Assembly (NCBI RefSeq): GCF_024345835.1
Contig: NZ_JAGQBW010000010.1
Span: forward strand, 1 to 64,000
Reading direction: 5' to 3'
From: Synechococcus sp. HJ21-Hayes
Lineage (GTDB): Bacteria; Cyanobacteriota; Cyanobacteriia; PCC-6307; Cyanobiaceae
Length of the DNA: 64,000 bases
The notes under the pieces are model-generated. The model was not told where the DNA came from. It worked only from the letters and a program-made list of their open reading frames with translations, and ran no database searches. A program made the position numbers and the translations under genes. Positions 46,727 through 55,700 of the stretch are shown piece after piece. The number at the start of each line of letters is the position of its first letter. Positions within the stretch are counted from its first letter, which is position 1.

Positions 46727-47785
46727 TCAGGCCACCAGCTCTCGCCATTGTCGTTCGGTGCTCGCCAGGGTGTGATCGATGCGGTTGAGGACCACCAGGC
46801 TCGAGGCCACCCGTTGCAGCTGGTCGGGGGTGAGCCGTTGGTAGGCCGCCAGCGCGTCCGGGGTCTGCAAGACCTCCAGCGGCAGGGCGGGCCGGGGGGA
46901 GCTCGGCGGTGCCTGCAGTTGGAAGGAACTGCGCAGGTGTTCTTGCCAGAGCAGCAGCCTCTGGGCCACGGCTTCCACAAAATTCGCCCCTGCAACGGCG
47001 TTGTCCTGCAGCCCCCAGGTCTGCCAGTCGGGTGTCTGCAGGCGTCGCAGCTCATCGAGATCGAGGATCAGGGCTTCACAGGCCTGATCGAGTAGGTCCC
47101 ACATCCGGGCCAGAGGATGCTGGGAGGCCAGGCTGCCCAGCTCCAGCAGTGCAGCCTGGCGTTGGTCGCGCAGATTCAGCAGGGTGATACGCAGACGGCG
47201 CAGCTGTTGGGCCAGTTCGCGGCGCCGTTGGGCGTTGGACTGGCTGGCTTCGGGGTGGTGACCGGCCACGCCCTCCAGGGTGTAACCCAGGTCCACCAGC
47301 AGCTGGAGAAGCCCCTCACGCTGCTGGATCCGGGCCCGTGTGGGCCAGAACAGGCGCAGGCTGAGGAGGGCCATCAGGATGCCGAACGCAGTCCAGAGCA
47401 ACCGCAGCGGGATCCAGCTGTCGAGCTGCTGGTCGTGGGTCAGCCAGCCCATCACCACCACGAAGCAGCACACGGTGTAGCCCACCGTGAGCCGCAACGA
47501 GCCGGCGATCAGCCGGGCCAGCAGCAGGGCCAGCGGCAGAGCCACCACCAGGGGCAGATGCCCCCAGGCCCGGTAGCCGAAGAACACCACCACGGCTCCC
47601 ACTGCGGTGCCAACCAGGCGCTGACGGCCGAGTTCGAGGGTGTTGCCGTAGTTGCCCACGGTGACGCTCAGCACCGCCAGGGAGGCGTAGAGCGCAAAGG
47701 GCAGGCCGGTGAGGCTGGCGAAGCCGTTCACCACCGTCACGGTGGCGGCGAGGCGCAGGCCGTCCCGCAGGGCTGGGCTGGTCAT
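46727..47785 (-). CDS. FUSC-family membrane protein (type A half)
   Basis: 352 residues from the ATG at 47785. Six hydrophobic helices in about the first 150 residues (LPFALYASLAVLSVTVGNYG, LGRQRLVGTAVGAVVVFFGY, VGYTVCCFVVVMGWL), then a helical cytoplasmic domain. FUSC/AaeB-type pumps for aromatic acids have this module twice in one chain; here it is one half. It is clearly a paralogue of 51508-52563 (shared LGRQRL-GTA-G and VVMGWL motifs). The ATGA overlap with the partner gene shows they are made as a pair. Confidence 0.85.
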   Translation of the reverse strand: MTSPALRDGLRLAATVTVVNGFASLTGLPFALYASLAVLSVTVGNYGNTLELGRQRLVGTAVGAVVVFFGYRAWGHLPLVVALPLALLLARLIAGSLRLTVGYTVCCFVVVMGWLTHDQQLDSWIPLRLLWTAFGILMALLSLRLFWPTRARIQQREGLLQLLVDLGYTLEGVAGHHPEASQSNAQRRRELAQQLRRLRITLLNLRDQRQAALLELGSLASQHPLARMWDLLDQACEALILDLDELRRLQTPDWQTWGLQDNAVAGANFVEAVAQRLLLWQEHLRSSFQLQAPPSSPRPALPLEVLQTPDALAAYQRLTPDQLQRVASSLVVLNRIDHTLASTERQWRELVA

Positions 47786-48807
47786 TGGCTTGCTTCCAAC
47801 CGCTGCTGCAGCGAGGCCTGCAGCAGGGCTCGGCTGTGGAGCAGCTGTTGCAGGTCCTGGCACTGCTGGCCGATGGCCAGCAGCAGGGGCTGGGGGGCGC
47901 CTAGATGTCCGGCTTCCTCCAGCCAACGCTGCGCCGGGCTCGAAGGGCCCAGCACTGGAGCCGTGGTGGGCTGGGCTTGCAGGCTCCCTACCAGATCGGC
48001 GAGCGAGCTGAGCAGTAGCGGCTGGGGGCTCTCTGTCGGCAGGGGTGTGGCCAGCTGCCGCAGGAGCGGCTCCAGCAGCAGCCACTGGCGCAACACGTGG
48101 CGCCAGAGGCTGCCGGCCTGCGCCCAGCGGGATAGCAAGTGTTTGGTGTGAGCGGGCATGGGAAGCCCCTGGTTGTGGTCGCGCAGCTGTTGCAACAGCT
48201 GAATGCTGGGCAGCAGATCCTGTGAGCGCAGGGCCGCAGGGGGCGACCCGCCTGTGCCTAACCACTGCTGCATCGCGCTGATCTGCTGGCTGAGCTGGCC
48301 GGCGATCCTGGCTTCCAGGGCGGGCAGCTGTTGCAGAGGTCGCCGAGGCCATAGCGCCCAGGTGGCGATCTGCGCCATCAGGATCCCCACCACCACCGCG
48401 AGCGCCATGTTGAAGATGAGCGCCCAGTTGAACTGCTTGCCGTGGTGCATCAGTTCCAGGGCCCAACAGCTCAGGTACCCCGTGCTCAGGCCCTTGAGCA
48501 GCCCCAGGTTGCGCACCAGCACACCGGTGACCAGCAACGCGATGCCCAGCACCACCCAGCTGGTGGAGATCTCATGCAACACCATCGCGGTGAGGATGCC
48601 GATCAAGGCGCCGCCCACCATCTGGCCGATGCTGCGGGCGGGGGTGAGGTCGTTCTCGTTCACGAACAACACCGCCATCACCAGTGCCAGCCCCAGCACC
48701 TGGCTGCGTCCGGCCCAGAGCATGATCCCGATCACCAGGGTGGTAGCTAGCCAGATCCGCAGGCTGTTGCGCCAGAGGGGGCTCAGGGAGGGCAGGGCGA
48801 CAACCAT
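47782..48807 (-). CDS. FUSC-family membrane protein (type B half)
   Basis: 341 residues. N-terminal six-helix segment (LWRNSLRIWLATTLVIGIML, LALVMAVLFVNENDLTPARS, GQMVGGALIGILTAMVLHEI) followed by a glutamine- and leucine-rich cytoplasmic helical domain. Paralogous to 52560-53528 (RNSL start, NEND/DDND loop). It is coupled to the type A half by a four-base overlap, and starts 14 bases after the TolC-like gene. Likely subunit of a drug or metabolite exporter. Confidence 0.85.
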   Translation of the reverse strand: MVVALPSLSPLWRNSLRIWLATTLVIGIMLWAGRSQVLGLALVMAVLFVNENDLTPARSIGQMVGGALIGILTAMVLHEISTSWVVLGIALLVTGVLVRNLGLLKGLSTGYLSCWALELMHHGKQFNWALIFNMALAVVVGILMAQIATWALWPRRPLQQLPALEARIAGQLSQQISAMQQWLGTGGSPPAALRSQDLLPSIQLLQQLRDHNQGLPMPAHTKHLLSRWAQAGSLWRHVLRQWLLLEPLLRQLATPLPTESPQPLLLSSLADLVGSLQAQPTTAPVLGPSSPAQRWLEEAGHLGAPQPLLLAIGQQCQDLQQLLHSRALLQASLQQRLEASQ

Positions 48808-48821
48808 GGGGTTGGACCCGA

Positions 48822-50639
48822 TCAGGGTTGGGCTGTGGCACGGCTGCTCAGCTGCAGCTGTGGCTGGATCGGCAAATTGGGATCACGCGGCATCGGCAGC
48901 AGTTCCTTCAACAGCTTGGCGTAGGTGATGTTCACGCTCACCGTGGCGTTGATCCGCTGCACCAGGGCGTTGATCAGTCGGTCTTGGGTGTTGGAGAGAT
49001 TGAGCTCACTGTCGAGGCCCGTGAGATAACGCAGGCGCACGTCGCGGAAGGCCTCAAGGGCGGCGGCCACCCCGCGGCGGGCGGAGCTGAGCTTGGCGAG
49101 ACTGGCTTCGTGGTTAAAAAAGGCCTGCTCCAACCGCAGGCGGATGTCGTTGCGACTGGCGGCGTACTGCTGCGCTGCGGCCGCCTCCCGCTTGGCCAGG
49201 GCCCGCGCCTGACCTTCCGTGGTGCCGGCATCAAACAGCAGCCAGGTGAGGGTGAGTCCCGCCGACCAGTCCCCACCGCTGGTGCTGGAGAGAGGCAGGG
49301 CGGTGGAGCCGCAGCAGCCCCCTCCAGCGATCGCGAAGTTGCCCACACTCGTTTGGGAGCTGCTGCCACCGGCGCTGGCAAACAGGGAGAGTTTTGGCAG
49401 TAGACCTGCTGCGGTCGCCTGGCTTTGCTGGCTGAGGGCCGTGCGCGTGGCCAGGATCGCCTCCAGTTCGGGATTGCCCCGATAGGCCGCCAGCAGGCTG
49501 GTTTCCAGATCGAGGGGCCAGCGGGGCTGCACCACGATTGGGTCGCTGGGGCTGGGGGTCACGCTGGCGGGCAGGTTGAGCAGCACCGCCAGCTGGCGGC
49601 GTGCCACCGCCCGGTCGGCCAGGGCCTGGATCAGGGTTTCTTCATCCGAAGCCTGGATGGCGCGGCGCCGCAACACATCGAGCCTGGGCACCAGGCCGGC
49701 CTGTTTGAGGTCGAGGCTGTCCCGCAGGAGCACCAGATCGTTGCGCACGTTGGCGTCGTAGACGCGCACCAGCTGCTCGTCCTGCTGGAGCTGGTAGTAG
49801 GCCTCACTCACCTGCAGCTGCAGAGAGCGCAGTTGGTTGGCGTAAGTGTTGCGCTGCTGCTCCAGGGCGGCGCGCGCCGCGCGCACCGTGGGTGTGCGGG
49901 CGAAGTCGAGCAGGGCGTAGTTGAGCTGCAGGCCGCCTTCCAGGCCCCACTCGCCAGAGCTGACCGCCGCGGAACCGCCATTGGGGACGTAAAAAGGCCC
50001 CGCGGTGGGAACGGGTGTGCCGTTTGGCCCGGACGTGAGCAGCCCTTGGGGGGCAAACAGTGGTCCCAACCCCAGGTTGTTGTTGGGTTGTTTCGCGGTA
50101 GTGCTGCTGCGGCTGCCCTCGTAGCCGCCCGTGGCAAAAGCGCTGATGGTGGGCCAGTAGCTGCCCATGGAGGCCTGGAAGCTGGCCAGGGCTGCGGCCA
50201 CTTGCTCGCGCTGGGCCTGCAGGGTGGCGCTGTTGGCAAAAGCGATGGCCAGGGCCTGTTCGAGGCTCAGGCTGGCCACGCTGCCGGCCTGGAGTTGCTG
50301 GGGGGTGGGGAGATCCAGCGGGGGGCTGGCCACCGCATCGGCGGGTTGAATCGGGCCGCTGGCTGGTTGGTTGGCCCGGATCAGATTGGCGGGCAGCTGC
50401 GGCGTGGCGAGCACGTTGCCCACCGGAGGCTCGGGCTCGCTCGGGAGCAGCTGGTCGAGGGCTCGTAATTCCTTGTCCAGGCGCCGCCAGCTGCGCTCCA
50501 ACTGGCCAGTGGTGGTGGTGGTGGGATTGCGCTGGACTGTTGGCGGGAGTGCCGGTGCAGCGGCCAGGGCAGTCTGTGCCAAGTGGGCTGGGCTGATCCC
50601 CAGCCACAACAGAGCAAGGGCACGATTGCGCAGAGCCAC
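48822..50639 (-). CDS. TolC-family outer-membrane efflux protein
   Basis: 605 residues. Signal peptide (LALLWLGISPAHLAQTALAA). The mature part begins with a proline-rich region, then two OEP repeats of the TolC type: AIAFANSATLQAQREQVAAA and ASLSLEQALA in the first, and LEAILATRTALSQQSQATAA with ARALAKREAAAAQQYAASRN in the second. TolC trimers form the outer-membrane exit for type I and tripartite systems. Within the FUSC operon, 14 bases before the type B gene and 11 after the channel-like gene. It could also serve the HlyD adaptors at 3.9 and 45.2 kb. Confidence 0.9.
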   Translation of the reverse strand: MALRNRALALLWLGISPAHLAQTALAAAPALPPTVQRNPTTTTTGQLERSWRRLDKELRALDQLLPSEPEPPVGNVLATPQLPANLIRANQPASGPIQPADAVASPPLDLPTPQQLQAGSVASLSLEQALAIAFANSATLQAQREQVAAALASFQASMGSYWPTISAFATGGYEGSRSSTTAKQPNNNLGLGPLFAPQGLLTSGPNGTPVPTAGPFYVPNGGSAAVSSGEWGLEGGLQLNYALLDFARTPTVRAARAALEQQRNTYANQLRSLQLQVSEAYYQLQQDEQLVRVYDANVRNDLVLLRDSLDLKQAGLVPRLDVLRRRAIQASDEETLIQALADRAVARRQLAVLLNLPASVTPSPSDPIVVQPRWPLDLETSLLAAYRGNPELEAILATRTALSQQSQATAAGLLPKLSLFASAGGSSSQTSVGNFAIAGGGCCGSTALPLSSTSGGDWSAGLTLTWLLFDAGTTEGQARALAKREAAAAQQYAASRNDIRLRLEQAFFNHEASLAKLSSARRGVAAALEAFRDVRLRYLTGLDSELNLSNTQDRLINALVQRINATVSVNITYAKLLKELLPMPRDPNLPIQPQLQLSSRATAQP

Positions 50640-50650
50640 GGTGATGCAGG

Positions 50651-51499
50651 TCAGCGCCTCGGAAGCCTCAATCTGCTGCGTGCAATGGCTCTTCTGGCTT
50701 GGGGGTGTTCAGCTTCAGGGGCGGCAACGGGCTGGTCCGGCTGGCCCAGCGCCCTTGGCTTACCCAGCACCCCGGCGATCAGGATGGCCACATACAGCTG
50801 GCCCACGATTGTGATGCCCACGCTGGCAGTGAGGCTGGTGAGGTTCCCGGCTTTCAGCACCGGGCTGCCCATGGTGGTGAGGCTGGCAAAGGCCGCGCCC
50901 AGCATGGCCGGCGCATGGCCGATGGCATCGGGCAGCGCCTGGCCATGGGCTGCCAGGTTGAAGGCCGCCGGGTCGAGCACCAGCAGGGAATTGAGCACGA
51001 TGCCACCGGTGAATCCCACCAGCAGATAGCCCGCCGCCGCGCCCATGATCAGGTCGCCGTTGAAGAGCGGTTCTTCGGCCAGGGCCGTGATCACCCCCCA
51101 CAGCAGCTGGAGCATCAGCACCAGCCAGATCACCAGATGCGCCACGCTGAGCTGAACGGCCAGCGCCGGGTTGAACACCAGCGCGACCTGCCAGATCACC
51201 TCGATCACCAGCGCCAGCATCCAGGCGATCACCACCACCTTGCGGCGGCGCAAAGCCTTGCGTAGCCGGTTCTCCAGCCGCTGGGGGATTGACTCGTTTT
51301 CTGTTGGTTTGAGCCTGTTTTGCGGCAGCAAAGGTGAATCCAGCAGCACAGCCACGCCGGAGATCACCAGGTACATCACGCTCACCAGCCGTGGCGCGTT
51401 TTCAAGGCCGCGCAGGCTCACCAGGCCGATCACTTCAACCGCGAGCAGGGCGCGGTAGTAGGCGTGACGCTGTTGCAGCAGTTGGCTGAGGAGGGCCAT
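50651..51499 (-). CDS. Channel-like membrane protein with altered pore signature
   Basis: 282 residues with six hydrophobic segments. The C-terminal part resembles two-helix potassium channels: the pore loop would be AAFASLTTMGSPVLKAGN, and the last helix TIVGQLYVAILIAGVLGK matches the typical inner helix (IIGQLYLAVLVARLVG). But the selectivity filter TTVGYGD is replaced by TTMGSPV, so potassium selectivity is unlikely. It is located between the type A FUSC gene (8 bases before) and TolC. It may be a non-selective channel or a structural partner of the exporter. Confidence 0.7.
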   Translation of the reverse strand: MALLSQLLQQRHAYYRALLAVEVIGLVSLRGLENAPRLVSVMYLVISGVAVLLDSPLLPQNRLKPTENESIPQRLENRLRKALRRRKVVVIAWMLALVIEVIWQVALVFNPALAVQLSVAHLVIWLVLMLQLLWGVITALAEEPLFNGDLIMGAAAGYLLVGFTGGIVLNSLLVLDPAAFNLAAHGQALPDAIGHAPAMLGAAFASLTTMGSPVLKAGNLTSLTASVGITIVGQLYVAILIAGVLGKPRALGQPDQPVAAPEAEHPQARRAIARSRLRLPRR

Positions 51500-51507
51500 T
51501 GCTTGGT

Positions 51508-52563
51508 TCAGGCCCTTCGCAGAATTGCCGCCCAGTTTGCTTCGCCATCGCGGATGGCCTGCTCGGCCTGGCGGCAGAGCATCAGCCGGCTGGCGATGCG
51601 CTCCAGTCGCTGCAGGGAGGCCGTGTTGGCGGTGGGATTGCTGAGTTCCTCGCCCAGCTGCTCCCAGCTTTCGGGAAGTTGCAGGCCCGTTGGCGGAGGC
51701 TCAGGCAGGCCCGTGCGAGCCTGGATCTGCTGGCTCCATAGGCCGAGCTGGTTGGCCATGGCCCGCAGCAGCTCCGCTTCGGCCCGGTGCAGCTGCAGCA
51801 CCAGCTGGGGATCCTGGCGGGTGGGCGCCTCCCGCACCATGCCGCCCACCATGGTGATCAAGCGGGAGGCGCTGGTGTCGAAGTTGGCCATCAGCAGGGT
51901 TGCGGGATGGCGCTCCGGCAGCGTGCCCAGTTCCTGCTGGAGCACGGGCCGTTGCTGCCGGATGGCGATGAGTCGGTTGCGCAGGGCCCGGTAGCCGTGG
52001 ATGGTCACCGGTTCGGCCCCCTGGCCTGCCATAGCGGGATCCACCGTGGCGGCCAGGTCGGTGTAGCAGCGTTGTAGTTGGCCGCACAGGTCGGCCACCA
52101 GGGCCAGGCTGATGTCCAACCCACGGGCCGGCCAGAACAGCCGCAGCCCCAGCAGCGTGATCAGCACCCCGAAGGAGGTCCAGAAGAAGCGGATCGGGAT
52201 CCAGGTGGCCAGGCCGCCCTCGTGCACGAGCCAGCCCATCACAATGATCATGCCGCCCACCTTGTAGCCCACCTGCAGCTTCAGTAGCCCGCCCAGCAGG
52301 CGCAGGGCGCCGAGGGTGATGGCGATTGCGAGTGGCATCGGCACACCCCGCAAGCCCTCGTAGCCGATCAGCAAAAGCACCGACCCGAGCGCGGTGCCCA
52401 GCAGGCGCTGGCGCCCGAGGGCCAGGGCTCCTCCGTAGGTGCCGGTGGACACCGCCAGCACCGCCAGGGCCACGTATTGGCTGAACTCAACGCCCGAGAG
52501 GCTCGCGAAGGCGTTGCCGAGCCCTGCGGTGAGGGCCGTGCGCAGGGCATTGCGGTTGATCAC
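51508..52563 (-). CDS. FUSC-family membrane protein (type A half, second copy)
   Basis: 351 residues. Six-helix N-terminus (YVALAVLAVSTGTYGGALAL, LGRQRLLGTALGSVLLLIGY, VGYKVGGMIIVMGWL) and a cytoplasmic helical domain (ADLCGQLQRCYTDLAATVDP). It lines up along its length with 46727-47785. Coupled to the type B gene by a four-base overlap. One half of the second split FUSC pair. Confidence 0.85.
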   Translation of the reverse strand: MINRNALRTALTAGLGNAFASLSGVEFSQYVALAVLAVSTGTYGGALALGRQRLLGTALGSVLLLIGYEGLRGVPMPLAIAITLGALRLLGGLLKLQVGYKVGGMIIVMGWLVHEGGLATWIPIRFFWTSFGVLITLLGLRLFWPARGLDISLALVADLCGQLQRCYTDLAATVDPAMAGQGAEPVTIHGYRALRNRLIAIRQQRPVLQQELGTLPERHPATLLMANFDTSASRLITMVGGMVREAPTRQDPQLVLQLHRAEAELLRAMANQLGLWSQQIQARTGLPEPPPTGLQLPESWEQLGEELSNPTANTASLQRLERIASRLMLCRQAEQAIRDGEANWAAILRRA

Positions 52564-53528
52564 GGCGGTGCCATCCGGTTCAACCCCCCCAGACAGGCAT
52601 GCAGCGGGCGGCCTTCCTCGGCCAGGGCCAGCAGCGGCAGCACCGGCAGTTGTAGTTGTTGGGCTAGCTGTTGCCAGCGCTGCGGCTGGCGCCCTGGGGT
52701 GGGCCTAGGTACTCCGCTCAGCTGCCGTTGCAGGTCCTTCACCATCTGGCGGAGCTGCTCGGCCTGCGGGCTTCGCTGCTCTGGCAGCCCGGCCATCAGG
52801 CGTTCCCAGGCGATCCAGTGAAAGTGGGCGAGCTGCCACAGCCGTAGCCGTCGCTCCCAGCCGCCTTGGTGCAGGGCTTGATGGCGCGGGCCGCTGCGCT
52901 CTCGGGCCACCAGTTGCTCCATGCGCTGGAGGTCGTTGCTGAGCGGCGCTGGATCCAGCGGCTGGGGCCGGGATCCGCGTTGCCCGAGCCAGTCGCCGTA
53001 GGCCTGCAGCTGGGTCTGCAGCAGCGTTCGCAGGCGGCGATCGGCGGCTGTGAGTTCGGTGATGCTGCTACGGGGCCAGAAGAGCAGGCCAACCCCGATG
53101 GCCACCACGCAGCCCACCACAGTGTCGAGGCCGCGGTTGAACACGTAATCCCAGTTCAGGGCCGCATGGCTGGGAAGCATCAGAAACATCACGCTGGTGA
53201 GTCCGGCGGTGCCCAAGGCGCTCTGCCAGCGCAGCCTTTCCAGCACCGGAATCATCAGCAGCAACGACACCAGTACGCCGATCCAGCCGCTCAACATGGT
53301 GTGGACCATGAAGGTGATCAGCCCCCCCATCACGGTGCCAAGGATGCGGCTGGTGGCGGCCTGAAGGGTGTGCTCGTCGTTGTCGTCCACAACGATCACC
53401 ACCGCCATCAGCGGATACCAGAGAAACTGAATGCGCTGGGTCCAGGAGGCGATTGCCGCTGTGATGAACACGGCCACGAACAACTTCAGGCTGTTGCGCA
53501 GCAACAGGTTCTGCACGAGCCGCGGCAA
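52560..53528 (-). CDS. FUSC-family membrane protein (type B half, second copy)
   Basis: 322 residues. Start MPRLVQNLLLRNSLKLFVAV, then LWYPLMAVVIVVDDNDEHTL and LGTVMGGLITFMVHTMLSGW. Arrangement and the acidic DDND loop match the other type B protein (NEND). First gene of the six-gene minus-strand operon. The cytoplasmic domain (about 150-322) is Gln/Arg/Leu-rich. Confidence 0.85.
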   Translation of the reverse strand: MPRLVQNLLLRNSLKLFVAVFITAAIASWTQRIQFLWYPLMAVVIVVDDNDEHTLQAATSRILGTVMGGLITFMVHTMLSGWIGVLVSLLLMIPVLERLRWQSALGTAGLTSVMFLMLPSHAALNWDYVFNRGLDTVVGCVVAIGVGLLFWPRSSITELTAADRRLRTLLQTQLQAYGDWLGQRGSRPQPLDPAPLSNDLQRMEQLVARERSGPRHQALHQGGWERRLRLWQLAHFHWIAWERLMAGLPEQRSPQAEQLRQMVKDLQRQLSGVPRPTPGRQPQRWQQLAQQLQLPVLPLLALAEEGRPLHACLGGLNRMAPP

Positions 53529-53579
53529 CGATCAGCTGTCAGGAGCTTATGGGGGCCAGCCACGCCGCGTCTGTGTGTC

Positions 53580-54044
53580 GTGAGCTGGGTGCCGGCGATC
53601 ACGATTGATCTGGAGGCCCTGCTGCGCATGGGTCTGGCCGTGCTGTGCGGCATGGCGGTGGGCTACAACCGTGCCCAACACTTCAGCGAACCCCAGCCCA
53701 ATCGCGTGCGCGTGCACGTGCTCGTGGGGCTTAGCGCTTGCTTGATGGTGTTGGCGGCCGGCCCTGATCCCGAGGCGCGCAGCCGGGTGATTCAGGGGGT
53801 CGCCACCGGTATCGGTTTCCTTGGGGCTGGCGAAATCCTGGTGGATCGCTCCGGCCGCCGGGGGCACAGCACTCCGCAGGTGCATGGCCTTACCAGTGCT
53901 GCCTCGATCTGGTTCACGGCAGCCTTGGGGGTCACGGTGGCTGCCTCCACGCCGCTGTTGGCTGCCGTGGCGCTGTTGCTGGCTCTGGTGGTGCTATCTC
54001 AGCATGGAAACGGCCATCACAACGGAGGACCGCCCCATGGCTGA
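53580..54044 (+). CDS. MgtC/SapB-family membrane protein
   Basis: About 154 residues from the GTG at 53580; the frame extends upstream but without protein character. Motifs: RMGLAVLCGMAVGYNRAQH (N-terminal helix with the G-x-x-R/N motif), VHVLVGLSACLMVLAA, GVATGIGFLGAGEILVDRSG and GLTSAASIWFTAALGVTVAA. All four are the conserved blocks of the MgtC membrane domain. Role in most bacteria: magnesium or phosphate stress, mechanism unclear. This is a short form without a C-terminal ACT-like domain. Confidence 0.85.
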   Translation: MSWVPAITIDLEALLRMGLAVLCGMAVGYNRAQHFSEPQPNRVRVHVLVGLSACLMVLAAGPDPEARSRVIQGVATGIGFLGAGEILVDRSGRRGHSTPQVHGLTSAASIWFTAALGVTVAASTPLLAAVALLLALVVLSQHGNGHHNGGPPHG

Positions 54045-54267
54045 GCCCGATCCAGCGGCCACGCCGGCGAGCCTGTGGGCCGAGAAACCCTGGTGGTGTC
54101 AGCCCTGGTCGATCCTGCTCACGGGGATTAGCGCCGTGGTTGGCTCCTGGTGGCTGTTGCGGGTGTGGTGGATCACGGCGCCGGTAGCCCTGGGGGTACT
54201 GGTGTGGTGGTGGCTGTTCCTGGTGCTGGTGCCAGGGGCCTATCGGGATCAGAACAGGAACTTGTAG
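54037..54267 (+). CDS. Small membrane protein (DUF6737-like)
   Basis: 76 residues from the ATG at 54037, which has GGAGG upstream; an earlier in-frame ATG at 54004 lies within the MgtC gene. Core KPWWCQPWSILLTGISAVVG, then two membrane helices with WWLFLVLVPGAYRDQ. This matches, from memory, a small cyanobacterial family (DUF6737). Coupled to the MgtC gene by overlap, so possibly co-regulated. The 3' end overlaps the convergent LCP gene by 19 bases. Confidence 0.6.
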   Translation: MAEPDPAATPASLWAEKPWWCQPWSILLTGISAVVGSWWLLRVWWITAPVALGVLVWWWLFLVLVPGAYRDQNRNL

Positions 54268-55169
54268 CGCTCGCCGCCGCCGCTGGCTGCGGCTGCTCCG
54301 GCAGCCACTGGCCACTCCGCCTCCCAGTAGGAGATGCCATCACGCATGAAAGGTCGGCCCCCCAGCCGTTCAGTGTTCAACTGCGTGCCCCCCATGGCGG
54401 TGATCAGACCGCCGATCTCCATCGGCCCCAGGTCGGTCTTGAGGTCCTTGCCTGCAGTGGCCAGCAGGGCCGGCAGGCGCACCAGATTTTCGGGTCGGGT
54501 GATCTGCTCAAACAGGGCTTTGAGCACCAGTTTCTGGCGATCGAGTCGGCCGATGTCGCCCATCTCATCGTGCCGGAAGCGCAGGAAACCCTCCAGCTCG
54601 CGGCCCTGCAGACGTTGCCGACCCGGTTGGAGATCGATGCTGAGCCCCTGACTGTTGTCCACGTAGTACATGGTTTTGGGGACGTCCACCTCTAGGCCTC
54701 CCAGGGCATCACCCAGGCGACGGATCACCGACAGGTTCACCAGGATGTGGTGCTCCACGGGCCGCCCCAGGTGCTTGGAGAGTTCGCTTTTGACGGCCTC
54801 CGGCCCCCCCATCGCATAGAGGGCATTGGCCTTGAGTGGCCCAAAGCTGCTGGAGTCGATGTAGGTGTCCCGGGGCACCTGGGTGAGCTTGCTGACACCG
54901 TCCTTCACCTGCAGGGTGTACATCACATCGGTATTGCCGCCGCCCACGTCGGTGCCGAGGATCACCACTTCCCGGTCCCCCAAACCTGTCCAGCTGCTGA
55001 AGGGGTTCGCCATCTGCCGGGTTTGACCCAGGAGATCGCCCTTGAGCAGCTCAGTCAGCGGTGCCGCCAGGAGCAGCCCGCCCCCAAGCCCCACGGCAAT
55101 GGCCAGCAGCACAGGCCCTCGCTCGTCGGGGCGATGCCTCCCGGGGGGCTTCAGGGCGGGACTCTTCAT
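54249..55169 (-). CDS. LytR-CpsA-Psr (LCP) family protein
   Basis: 306 residues from the ATG at 55169. One N-terminal membrane helix (about 18-40), then the LCP core: VVILGTDVGGGNTDVMYTLQ, LTQVPRDTYID, NALYAMGGPEAVKSELSKHL, LSVIRRLGDALGGLEVDVP, and FLRFRHDEMGDIGRLDRQKL. The Asp and Arg residues of LCP phosphotransferases are present. Such enzymes attach glycopolymers to peptidoglycan or protein, using polyprenyl-linked precursors. That fits the surface-glycan theme of the window. Confidence 0.93.
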   Translation of the reverse strand: MKSPALKPPGRHRPDERGPVLLAIAVGLGGGLLLAAPLTELLKGDLLGQTRQMANPFSSWTGLGDREVVILGTDVGGGNTDVMYTLQVKDGVSKLTQVPRDTYIDSSSFGPLKANALYAMGGPEAVKSELSKHLGRPVEHHILVNLSVIRRLGDALGGLEVDVPKTMYYVDNSQGLSIDLQPGRQRLQGRELEGFLRFRHDEMGDIGRLDRQKLVLKALFEQITRPENLVRLPALLATAGKDLKTDLGPMEIGGLITAMGGTQLNTERLGGRPFMRDGISYWEAEWPVAAGAAAASGGGERYKFLF

Positions 55170-55281
55170 TCTCAAAACTTATTTCATGCCTCTTGACTTG
55201 CTGAACTGCGCGCCCTAGCTGACGGTCAGTTTTTCGGCTGGCCAGACTGACACAGCGAGGCCAAGGGACATCAGAAGGGCC

Positions 55282-55581
55282 CTAGTCCTCACTGGCGGCG
55301 AGGGCCCGTAGGCCCATGTGTAGGTGGGCTTGCAAGGCCCCCAGGGCCATCAGTTGCCTGGCACTGCGCTGCTGTTTGAGGGCTGGCGCTTGCGCGTTCA
55401 GTGCGGCGAGGAGCCGCTGACTGAGCTGGCCATACTGCTCAAGCAGGCCTTGCAGCTCCTGCAGGGCAGGTCCGTTGCGTTGCTCCTGGCGGGCTCCATC
55501 GGCCTCCACCAGGGCGTGCTGGTGGAGAGTGGCCAGGGCGCGAAAGCTGATGGCGTCGGGGCAGGGATTGATCGCATCCAT
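55282..55581 (-). CDS. Hypothetical small helical protein
   Basis: 99 residues, ATG at 55581. All-helical, Gln/Leu/Ala-rich (LQELQGLLEQYGQLSQRLLA), with no signal peptide or cysteine motif beyond an N-terminal one. No family recognised. It lies between the LCP and the ABC transporter genes, on the same strand, 112 bases from the LCP start. Confidence 0.5.
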   Translation of the reverse strand: MDAINPCPDAISFRALATLHQHALVEADGARQEQRNGPALQELQGLLEQYGQLSQRLLAALNAQAPALKQQRSARQLMALGALQAHLHMGLRALAASED

Positions 55582-55700
55582 GGGTGCAATCAGGCGGGGG
55601 AATCAGTCCCTGAACGCTATGGAGCCTGCGTGCCTGCAGCAGGGCGTAACCCGGTAGTGATCTCTCGCCATGGCAGGTCGGTTCTGCTCCCTGGGGGGGC

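Noticed and set aside
55205-55235. Short CTGAC-G-GTCAG stem followed by Ts, plus direction
   Set aside because: No plus-strand gene ends there, and a five-base stem is too weak to call a terminator.
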